DNA of 17,500 nucleotides from Neocallimastix lanati (nom. inval.) (taxonomy: Eukaryota > Neocallimastigomycota > Neocallimastigomycetes > Neocallimastigales > Neocallimastigaceae), in NCBI GenBank assembly GCA_016946835.1, contig JACVTC010000054.1, positions 350,001 through 367,500 on the forward strand, in the 5' to 3' direction. Below the pieces are notes generated by a model. That model did not search any database and was not told where the DNA came from. It saw only the letters and a list, made by a program, of their open reading frames with translations. The translations under genes and the position numbers were made by a program. Shown here in pieces: positions 10,095 to 17,500 of the stretch; positions within the stretch are counted from its first letter, which is position 1; each line of letters begins with the position of its first letter.

Positions 10095-11190
10095 CATTAG
10101 GGTTAATTATTTAATTATCTCAGTAAAGTATATTATTAATATTATAAATTTAAGTTTTTATTGTAATTTTTTTTTTTTTTTTTTTACTTCAATCTTTTCA
10201 TATTTATTTTTATTTATTTATTTTTATACATTTATTTTTATTTATTTATTTATTTATTTATTTTTTTGTATTTTAATATTAAAAACTAATTTTTAATATT
10301 AAAACTAACAAATTTTTATTAATAGTAAATTATTTCAACTATAATATTTGTTATGCAGTATTTTTTTTTTAAAAATGATTTTTTTAAAAAAAATTAGAAA
10401 ATAATATTATTTAAAATTTTGATTAAAACGAAAATAAAAATAAAAAACTTATATATAAATAAAAAATAATAAAATATATATATATAAAAATAGATAATGT
10501 ATTATGTTGTTATTTTTATTTTGTTTTATTTTTTAAAGTTTATTATTTTTAAATTATGTAATATCTAAATTTTATAAAAAATTATTTTAAATTTCTAATT
10601 ATTTTATATACTTAAAATATTACAGAATATGTTTTTTTTTTTATATTTTTATCATTATTCATTACTATTCATTATTTTATTTTATCAGTATAATTTATTA
10701 ATCTTTGTGTTAATTGTTTAAGGATAGTATTTATTTTTTGGATTAAATAATAATAATTATATATTAAAATATATTTTTTTAAATATGTTTTTTGTAATTT
10801 TTTTTTTAAAAAAGCTTTTTTATATTATTATTTAATTAAATATAACATATAAAATTAATAATTATAAATAGTATATATAATATTATCTTAAATAATTTTT
10901 TATTAAGGGTAAATATTACTAATAATAATTTCATGCATATTGTTCCCTTAATTATTTTTTTTTATCTTTATTATATATTTTTAAATAAATAAGCAATATA
11001 TATTTAATATAAATATATTTATATTAGTATAAATTAACAGAAAGTTTAAAAAAAAATTGATTATAACTTTAATTATAAAAAAAAAAAAATTATATTTTTT
11101 TATAAAAACTATATATATATAGTAAATGATATATATTAATATAAAAATTTTATTTTACAGAATATTTTAAAAGGTAAAAAATAAAATAAA
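8028..11190. other. 3.2-kb AT-rich gene desert
   Basis: No gene is supported. Contents: AT-dinucleotide runs (8483-8502; 10063-10090, 14 TA units), a TTTA/TTTTA tetranucleotide region at about 10200-10266, a poly(T) tract at about 10167-10185, a 7-bp hairpin GGTAATT/AATTACC at 8336-8352, and an 8-bp inverted repeat ATTAAGGG/CCCTTAAT at 10902-10909 and 10945-10952. A 69-codon plus-strand frame at 9256-9465 and a 61-codon minus-strand frame at 9497-9682 are made of AT-rich codons only (Ile, Asn, Lys, Phe, Tyr), have no recognisable motif, and are probably chance. Confidence 0.6.
10063..10090. repeat. (TA)14 microsatellite
   Basis: An uninterrupted TA dinucleotide run within the gene desert. 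Confidence 0.9.
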
Positions 11191-11675
11191 AATAAACAAT
11201 TTCCATTACAACATCAATAATCCGTTAATTATAATATTTCATTATGCTTTAAAGGATTGGAAAAATTCCGCCTTTTCTATTGAGATTTTTTAATTGGCTT
11301 GGAAAATCTTTAATTATACTACAACATATAATATATTATTAATAATAAAATCAAATTTTAAAATTTTTCTTTTTTTGAATATATATAAATAAGAATTTTT
11401 TCTTTTATCATTTTTTTTTTTTTTTTTTTTACATCATAAAAATATATTTTTGTTTTATAACATTTTCATATTAATGTAAATTTGTACTGATAATAATTAT
11501 ACCAATTGTTATAAAACAAATATAATTTAATGTTGTTTTGTATTAGACAACAATATAATTTATTAAAAGAAGTAAATTATAAAATATAATTTAATCAATA
11601 ATTTAATTTAATAAATTATTATTATTATTATTATTATTATATATTATAATTAAATAAATAAGTAAAGAAAAAAAA
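11191..11675 (+). promoter_or_regulatory. Probable promoter and leader region of the first MFS gene
   Basis: About 130 bases (11196-11330) are richer in G/C than the surrounding desert, consistent with selected regulatory sequence. The word TTGGAAAA occurs twice on the plus strand, at 11257-11264 and 11299-11306, 42 bases apart; the first lies in a palindrome, GGAAAAATTCC (11259-11269). A (TTA)n run at about 11616-11640 and a poly(A) leader precede the ATG, giving A at -3. No named transcription-factor site is assigned; the promoter call is inference from position and composition. Confidence 0.4.
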
Positions 11676-13358
11676 ATGGATAATTTAATTAAAACTGAAG
11701 GAAAGAAAGTCTCTGATAAAAAGAGAACTTCAATATTTTTAAATATTAATGTAAGTTGCATTGCAACCTCTATGCTTGGTACTGCTTTAACAACAGCTTT
11801 ACCACCAATTATGGAAGATCTTAATATATCTGTTAATACAGCCCAATGGTTAACTAGTGGTTTTATTTTATTTTTAGCAGTTATGACACCATTTACTGCA
11901 TTTCTTATATCAAGATTTAGAACTAAGAGATTATATTGTGTAGCAATCAGCTTCTTTATTGTTGGTTTAACGATTTGTGCTTGTTCTAATAGTTTTTGGA
12001 TGATGATGCTCGGTAGGATTATTCAAGGTTGTGGTAATGGTTTATTAGCTTCTATGGCTCAAGTTATAATTTTAACTATTTATCCACCAGAAAAAATTGG
12101 CACTATTATGGGTTGGTATGGTTTATCTATTGGTGTTGCTCCAATCATATCACCAACAATTGCTGGTATTTTGGTTGATTCTGTCGGATGGAGAATGATT
12201 TTTATCATTGCTATCGCAATAATGTTTATTTCTCTTATATGCGCTATCTTTATTTTTGAAGATGTTTTACCGACAATGAGAAAAAAGTTTGATATTATTT
12301 CATTATTCTTTAGTGCTCTTTCATTTGGTGGTATTACCTTAGCTGTTGGTAATATGGGTACATATAAATTTGTTAGTTGGGAAGTTTTATTTGCTTTACT
12401 TGTTGGTCTTGTAACTAGTGTCATTTTTGTTTATAGGCAATTACATATTAAGGTACCATTCTTAGATATTCGAGTCTTAAAGAATTGGGATTATACTGTA
12501 AGTCTTATTGCAACGGTAGTTATTCAATTAATTTTCATGGGTACTTCCATTATTATTCCAGTTTATGTACAGCAAATTAAACATGAATCTGCAACTATTT
12601 CTGGTTTAGTTACCTTACCAGGTTCTTTAGCCTGGGCTATTATTAGTCCATTCGCTGGTAAAATTTATGATAAAATTGGTATGAAGTTATTATTTATTGT
12701 AGGTTCTATCATTTTAATTTTTAGTAATTTAGCAATTTACTTTATCAATATCCATCATTCCGTTTGGATTTTATCTGGTATTAATGTTTTCAGATTTCTT
12801 GCTTGTGGTAGTATGTTAATGCCACTTGTAACTTGGGCTATGAAAGATATTCCAAAGATTAAAGCGTCTGATGCCACTGCTCTTTACAATGCTATTCGTT
12901 TCATTGCTGGTGCTGTAGGTTCTGCTTTATTCATTTCTGTTATGACAAAGATTGCTAATGCTTCGGTTGGTAAAAAAGAAAATCCACAAATGTATGGTAT
13001 AAATGTTGTTTTCTTAATCATGACTTTCTTTTCTGTTATTCTTTTATTAATTGGTATTTTTGGATGTAAAGAAAAATTCATTAGAAACAAAGTTATTAAT
13101 AAAGAAAAAGCTGTTATGGAAATGACAAAGAAAGATATATCTGATGTTGAAATTGTTATTAACAAAGATAAAATCTCAGATAGTATTTCGTTTAAACAAA
13201 ATTCTGAAAATGATACCATTATTGATATCTATAATGAAATTTCTATTGATGAAATAGGTATTAAAGATAAGTCTGATATTGATACTGTGATAGATAATAT
13301 TTCATCTGTAAAAGAGACATCTTCTAAGGAAGGTTCAATTAAAGATATTAACGACTAA
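11676..13358 (+). CDS. DHA2-type (EmrB/QacA/LmrB-like) 14-TM MFS drug:H+ antiporter
   Basis: A 560-residue protein with about 14 hydrophobic segments (roughly 21-43, 59-78, 86-104, 112-134, 143-165, 172-194, 205-225, 236-253, 273-296, 306-326, 337-356, 363-388, 403-423, 441-463), the number typical of the DHA2 branch of the major facilitator superfamily. TM1 ends in the DHA2-like TTALPPIMEDL (39-49), followed by the conserved W in NTAQW. Motif B is GRIIQGCGNGL (113-123), with the key Arg and Gly; motif C is around GLSIGVAPIISPTIAGIL (149-166). The motif A loop is LISRFRTKRLY (77-87), lacking the classical Gly and Asp but like that of Firmicutes LmrB-type pumps. Family members export drugs or other amphipathic compounds across the plasma membrane using the proton gradient; the substrate here is unknown. 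A hydrophilic C-terminal tail (about 465-560), rich in Lys, Asp, Glu, Ile and Ser, is longer than usual for bacterial homologues. The frame has no introns and a bacterial family affinity, suggesting acquisition by horizontal transfer (inference). A paralogue follows at 16331. Confidence 0.93.
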   Translation: MDNLIKTEGKKVSDKKRTSIFLNINVSCIATSMLGTALTTALPPIMEDLNISVNTAQWLTSGFILFLAVMTPFTAFLISRFRTKRLYCVAISFFIVGLTICACSNSFWMMMLGRIIQGCGNGLLASMAQVIILTIYPPEKIGTIMGWYGLSIGVAPIISPTIAGILVDSVGWRMIFIIAIAIMFISLICAIFIFEDVLPTMRKKFDIISLFFSALSFGGITLAVGNMGTYKFVSWEVLFALLVGLVTSVIFVYRQLHIKVPFLDIRVLKNWDYTVSLIATVVIQLIFMGTSIIIPVYVQQIKHESATISGLVTLPGSLAWAIISPFAGKIYDKIGMKLLFIVGSIILIFSNLAIYFINIHHSVWILSGINVFRFLACGSMLMPLVTWAMKDIPKIKASDATALYNAIRFIAGAVGSALFISVMTKIANASVGKKENPQMYGINVVFLIMTFFSVILLLIGIFGCKEKFIRNKVINKEKAVMEMTKKDISDVEIVINKDKISDSISFKQNSENDTIIDIYNEISIDEIGIKDKSDIDTVIDNISSVKETSSKEGSIKDIND

Positions 13359-13375
13359 AAGTAATTAAAGATTAA

Positions 13376-13420
<45 letters not shown>

Positions 13421-13527
13421 AAAATAAGAAAATATCTTATTATTTTTTTATTAAAGAAAAAATAATATAATAGTATTTATTTAAAGTATCTATTTTATCT
13501 ATTTATACAAATGAAAGAAAACAAAAC

Positions 13528-13558
<31 letters not shown>

Positions 13559-14828
13559 TAATTTTATATATTTATACAAATATAAGGGGTATTTAGTAGA
13601 GTTGGACTAAAATATTTAATTTTTTTTTTTTATTACTATTAAAAGATTAACCAATTAAATTTTAGTAATTATTTAGGTAAATAATTAATGATGAAAATAA
13701 CATAATAAAAATAATTATGGAATAAAAAAATTTTTATTAAAAAAAAAAAAAAAAAAAAAGAAATGAAAAACAATTTTTTATTTATTTGCATTTTTAATTA
13801 TTAAAGTATATTTTTATAAATTTTTTTAAAAAATAAAAAATATAAATATTTTATTTTTTATTTTTTGGTTTATTATATAAAGTTTAGTATAACACTCTTT
13901 ATCTATAAGGATTTGGTTGTAATATACACTTTATTTATAAAAAAAAAAATTATTATTTAAAAAAATATTTTCCAAAAAGTCGATTATACTTTTTTATTTT
14001 TTACTATTAATTTTTGATAGAAATTTAATGTTAATATTCAATTTTATTTTTAATTTTATATATTTAAAATCATTAGAAAGAATAAGAAATAAATACTGTA
14101 TAGTCTATGACAATACTTTAACCTTTGAGTATATATACCCATACAAGTTAATAGAGTTGTACCACTTTAAAAATTCTTATATACTTTTTATATGTTAGAA
14201 TTAATATTATCATTATTATTATGAATATAACATTTTTATTTTTATTATTATTATTTTTTCCCTATACATTTTTATACAATTATGACTTAGTTTTAAATCT
14301 ATTTTTTTTTTAAAAATATATATATATATATATTTAATTTCAAGGGAAAATATTATTTTTTATACTAATTTATTTTTAATACAATTTTATTATTTAAATA
14401 TTAATAAATTAATAACAAAACTTTAGAAAGTTTTTGTGATAAATTAAATATTAAAGAACAAAATGAATAAAATGTAAAAAGAAATTAAAAAATTTTAAAA
14501 AATTAAAATTTATATTAAAAATTTATATTAAATATATTTCATTTTTTTCATATATTTATTTATTTATTATTTATTATTTATTACTGATCTTAAATTAATG
14601 CTGTTGTAGTTATTATCATTATTATCATTATTATTTATGTTAAAGTATAAATAAATATTAATGAATAAATTAAATAATCTAGATTAAAAATTAAATATTA
14701 TAAATATATAAATCATAAATATTTATGTAAAAATAATTTAAATTATGTAAAATTAACATTATTTATGTTAATACATATTTCTATGTAAAATTCTATATTT
14801 TCATGTACATGCACATAAATCTAAAATT
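13359..14828. other. AT-rich spacer between the MFS paralogues (left part)
   Basis: Directly after the stop codon comes a short A/T stretch, then a 34-base poly(T) tract (13383-13416). Poly(A) tracts of 29 (13528-13556) and 21 bases (13739-13759) follow. The first part presumably holds the 3' UTR and polyadenylation site of the transporter gene, but no signal can be singled out. Slightly less biased segments occur at 13580-13605, 13880-13935 and 14060-14200. The last is open on the plus strand for about 40 codons to a TAG at 14196-14198 (YDNTLTFEYIYPYKLIELYH) and partly open on the minus strand; it may be a coding fossil but matches nothing I know. Confidence 0.55.
13383..13416. repeat. Poly(T)34 tract 3' of the first MFS gene
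   Basis: An uninterrupted run of 34 T begins 25 bases after the stop codon of the transporter gene. Similar pure A tracts occur at 2610-2636, 4820-4842, 13528-13556, 13739-13759 and 15279-15311. Confidence 0.95.
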
Positions 14829-14890
14829 TGGGGAGAGCGCGTTTCGGAACCGCACGTGAATAGATATAAGCCACATGTTTTTTGAGCGTA
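14829..14890. other. Short GC-rich island with a bulged hairpin
   Basis: About 60 bases containing GGGGAGAGCGCG, CGGAACCGCACGTG and AAGCCACATG stand alone in DNA with almost no G or C for several hundred bases on each side. GCG-GTT (14837-14839, 14841-14843) pairs with AACCGC (14848-14853) across a single bulged C at 14840, closing a four-base TCGG loop (14844-14847). CATGTACATG, a perfect palindrome, lies just upstream at 14802-14811. No reading frame, tRNA cloverleaf or snoRNA C/D boxes were found. It could be the conserved core of a small RNA gene, a protein-binding site, or a fragment of a mobile element; I cannot decide. Confidence 0.4.
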
Positions 14891-15019
14891 TTATATATAA
14901 ATTTTTTTATATAATAAATAATTAAATAATAATTAAATATTTTATTATATAATAATTTCATAATTTAATATATATTTGATAATAAAAAATAAAAAAATAA
15001 AAAAATAAAAAAAATAAAA

Positions 15020-15220
15020 AAAGATATTTTGGCAGAATTAAATACACTTGACCAAGATAAAGAAGAAACAAAAAGAAAAATTAAAGAAGTCAATATAAAT
15101 AATAGTAAAGTAAGATATATTATTAAAAATACAATAAACACAAAAATTCATAATGATATAATCGGTATAAAAACGCCATGTGAAATTTATGATTTTACGA
15201 GACTCATCTTTTTTTTTTAG
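15020..15220 (+). pseudogene. Possible Ty1/copia gag-like fragment
   Basis: The frame reading DILAELNTLDQDKEETKRK and later NNSKVRYIIKNTINTKIHND then IIGIKTPCEIYDFTRL is open from the A-rich run to a TAG at 15218-15220, without an ATG. The arrangement (charged helix, then a segment ending in a short Thr-x-x-Glu-Ile-Tyr/Trp motif) resembles the gag or UBN2-type domain of copia-like retrotransposons, where a similar T-A-x-E-I-W motif follows a K-x-x-x-x-I helix. Its codon mix is more varied than that of the chance frames nearby. It is much shorter than a gag protein, and no protease, integrase or reverse transcriptase follows, so at most it is a remnant. The family suggestion is tentative. Confidence 0.3.
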
Positions 15221-15274
15221 TAAATAGAATTAGATGTTATTTATTTATTCACATATTAAATTTATAATATACGG

Positions 15275-15313
<39 letters not shown>

Positions 15314-16330
15314 AATATTTATATATATATCATGGAAGTTCTTTTTTTTAATTAATTACAATTTATTAATTTTTTTAATCAGTATTCATTAAATTGTATG
15401 AATTATTGTTTTAATTAGTCTTTTCATATGTTTTATTTTTTATAATTATTCTAATAATAATTAAAATTTAGGTTATGAAAGATATTATAAATATCAAGAC
15501 TTCGACATGTTGTTTTTCATTATGTTAATTATTTTATAATAATAATGTTTTTTTTTATTTTTAAAATTAATCTAAAACATTAAAAATATGTTATTGTAAA
15601 AAAATAAATAATATCCTTTTTCTATATAATTGTATATTGTGAATAAACCCATATATTAAAATATATTTGTCCATATATTAAATTAATTAAAATTAAATAA
15701 TATAGAATAATATTTAATAATATTTAAATTTCTTTTTTTAAGCTTATGACATTAATTAATTGATTGATTGTATCTTAATTGTTTATTTATGCATAGCACA
15801 AATAAAAAATCAATTAATCATAATTATTAAGGATTAAGTTATAATTATATAGTAATATTAAATATATAAATAATTAATATTATATAAAATATTAATTCTA
15901 ATATATTTATGAATATTAATCAATTAAAATTCTTTAATTTACTTTACAGTTAAGCAATTTTTTACTAATACAATTTTTGCAGATAATTATTTTTTTTTTT
16001 TTTTTTAAAAAAAATAAAACAAATAAGAAAAATATTAAAAAATATTAATGAAATAATAATAATAATAGTAATATTAAATTAATAACTAAAAAAAAAAATA
16101 GTTATGAAATATGAGCTAAATAAAGCTTCTATAATTTCAACTTGTTTATAAAACAGTAATTTAAGTAATAAATATTATTTTTTTGATAATCTTAAATCAT
16201 TTAAATTCAATTTGTAGAAAATTTTGAAATCAAATAGAATAAACAATTCCAATATATATATATAATATTTATATTATTTTAGTATATATATTTACATTTA
16301 TAGAAGAAAATAAAGATAGTCATAAAAAAT
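15221..16330. other. AT-rich spacer and upstream region of the second MFS gene
   Basis: No gene is seen. There is a 33-base poly(A) tract at 15279-15311, a GATATT/AATATC palindrome around 15481-15495, and a 7-bp hairpin ATAACTA/TAGTTAT with an all-A loop at 16082-16105. The 250 bases before 16331 are the likely promoter and leader. AATAAACAATTCCA at 16239-16252 resembles AATAAACAATTTCCA at 11191-11205 upstream of the paralogue. Confidence 0.5.
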
Positions 16331-17500
16331 ATGAGTAATTTAATTAAAACACAAGGTAAAAAAGTATCGGATAGAAAAAGAACATTAATATTTTTAGATA
16401 TTAATGTTAGTTGCATTGCAACTTCTATGCTTGCTACTGCATTAACAACAGCTTTACCACCAATTATGGAAGAACTTAAAATCAGTGTTAATACAGTACA
16501 GTGGTTAACAACAGGATTTACTTTATTTTTAGCTATTACAACTCCATTTACAGGATTTTTGATTACAAAATTTAAAACAAAAAGTTTATTTTGTTTTGCA
16601 GTTATATCCTTTATATTCGGTTTAGTACTTTGTGCTATTGCGAATAACTTCTGGTTAATGATGCTAGGTAGAATTATTCAAGGTTGTGGAAATGGTTTAA
16701 TTTCCTCTATGGCACAAGTAATCATTATTACTATATATCCTCGTGAAAGAATTGGTTCAGTGATGGGTTGGTATGGTTTATCACTTAGTGTTGCACCCAT
16801 TGTATCACCAACTATTGCTGGTATTTTAGTTGATTATTTAAACTGGAGATGGATTTTCATTCTTTCGGCTATTATCATGTCTATCGCTCTTATATTTGCT
16901 TTCATTGTATTTGAAAATGTTTTACCAACAATGAAAAAAAAGTTTGATGTTATTTCATTTACTATTAGTGCTTTTACTTTTGGTGGTATTACTTTAGCTA
17001 TTAGTAATATTGGCATTGCAAAATTTGTAAGTTATGAGGTTTTAGTTCCTTTGATTATTGGTCTTATTGCCGGGGTCATATTTGTATGGAGACAATTACA
17101 TATTAAAGTTCCTTTTTTAGATGTTCGTGTATTAAAATATAAAGAATATACTGTTGGTGCTGTTGCTTCATTTATTATTCAATTGATTGTTATGGGTTCA
17201 GCAATTATTATTCCAATTTATGTTCAACAAGTTAAAGGAAACTCTGCTACCATTTCTGGTTTAGTCGTCTTACCAGGTGCTTTAACTAATGCTATTATTA
17301 ATCCATTAGCTGGTAAACTTTATGATAAAGTTGGAATGAAATTATTATTTATTGTCGGTTCCTTACTTTTAGCTATGAGTAATCTTGCTATTTACTTCAT
17401 TAATATTAATCACAGTATTTGGATTGTTTCTGTTATCAATATTTTCAGATGCTTATCTATGGGTGTACTTATTATGCCATTCTATACTTGGGCTATGAGA
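16331..17500 (+). CDS. Second DHA2-type MFS drug:H+ antiporter, paralogue (partial, cut at right edge)
   Basis: From the ATG at 16331 (A at -3) the frame is open for exactly 390 codons to the window edge. It aligns without a gap to residues 1-390 of the transporter at 11676-13358; a hand count gives 271 identical positions (about 69 %). It covers TM1 to TM12. TTALPPIMEEL (39-49), NTVQW, GRIIQGCGNGL (113-123) and SLSVAPIVSPTIAGIL (151-166) correspond to TM1, motif B and motif C. The motif A loop is again atypical (FLITKFKTKSLF). Even the cytosolic N-terminus is conserved (NLIKTxGKKVSD then K/R-KRT), whereas TM3, TM9 and TM12 differ more, so the pair may differ in substrate range. The last two TM segments and any C-terminal tail lie outside the window. 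The tandem same-strand arrangement, 2,972 bases apart, indicates local gene duplication. Each copy presumably has its own promoter. Confidence 0.92.
   Translation, partial: MSNLIKTQGKKVSDRKRTLIFLDINVSCIATSMLATALTTALPPIMEELKISVNTVQWLTTGFTLFLAITTPFTGFLITKFKTKSLFCFAVISFIFGLVLCAIANNFWLMMLGRIIQGCGNGLISSMAQVIIITIYPRERIGSVMGWYGLSLSVAPIVSPTIAGILVDYLNWRWIFILSAIIMSIALIFAFIVFENVLPTMKKKFDVISFTISAFTFGGITLAISNIGIAKFVSYEVLVPLIIGLIAGVIFVWRQLHIKVPFLDVRVLKYKEYTVGAVASFIIQLIVMGSAIIIPIYVQQVKGNSATISGLVVLPGALTNAIINPLAGKLYDKVGMKLLFIVGSLLLAMSNLAIYFININHSIWIVSVINIFRCLSMGVLIMPFYTWAMR

Noticed and set aside
10097-10105. Telomere-like TTAGGGTTA
   Set aside because: Only one and a half units occur, isolated in internal spacer; there is no array.
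12080-13219. Minus-strand open frames of 111-114 codons inside the first transporter gene
   Set aside because: They are antisense shadows of a clearly coding MFS gene; the minus-strand frame at 16834-17016 is the same artefact in the paralogue.
14829-14890. tRNA gene or group II intron domain V
   Set aside because: No acceptor stem or cloverleaf can be formed on either strand. The domain V-like 3' strand lacks its GAGCCG-type partner, and no other intron domains are visible.

Overview
The window looks like nuclear DNA of a very AT-rich eukaryote, most probably an anaerobic gut fungus (Neocallimastigomycota). The reasons are intergenic DNA that is almost only A and T, with long pure A, T and (AAAAT)n tracts; intron-free genes of higher GC; a bacterial-type DHA2 drug transporter with a eukaryote-style start context (purine at -3, no Shine-Dalgarno site); and a large ankyrin-like protein with an Asn/Gln-rich tail. 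A dictyostelid-like genome is the main alternative. The organism call is inference from composition and gene content.

Layout. 1-2010 (minus): an ankyrin-like gene, open at the left edge, ending in a long (Ile/Val/Leu)-Asn-Gln-Asn-Gln repeat flanked by two copies of LAFDRIN. 2011-3159: AT-rich spacer. 3160-3380: a small degenerate minisatellite in inverted orientation relative to the large array at 6016-7095. 3972-4230 (minus): a broken small heat-shock protein (Hsp20) gene, with a near-consensus heat-shock element about 280 bases upstream. 5024-5551 (plus): remains of an unrecognised, probably membrane, protein gene. 6016-7095: a compound minisatellite of 12 spacer copies separated by pure AAAAT runs. 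7743-8027: an isolated island of ordinary base composition with nested pairings and protein-like frames on both strands; identity unknown. 8028-11190: gene desert. 11676-13358 (plus): a complete 14-TM DHA2-type MFS transporter. 14829-14890: a second, tiny GC-rich island. 15020-15220 (plus): a possible gag-like retroelement remnant. 16331-17500 (plus): a second DHA2 transporter, cut by the right edge, about 69 % identical to the first without gaps.

How it fits together. The only intact functional unit is the tandem pair of MFS paralogues, probably arisen by local duplication of a gene originally acquired from a Firmicutes-like bacterium (inference). The ankyrin gene stands alone. The rest appears to be decaying genes, repeat arrays and low-complexity spacer. 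I see no operon, CRISPR array, tRNA or rRNA gene.
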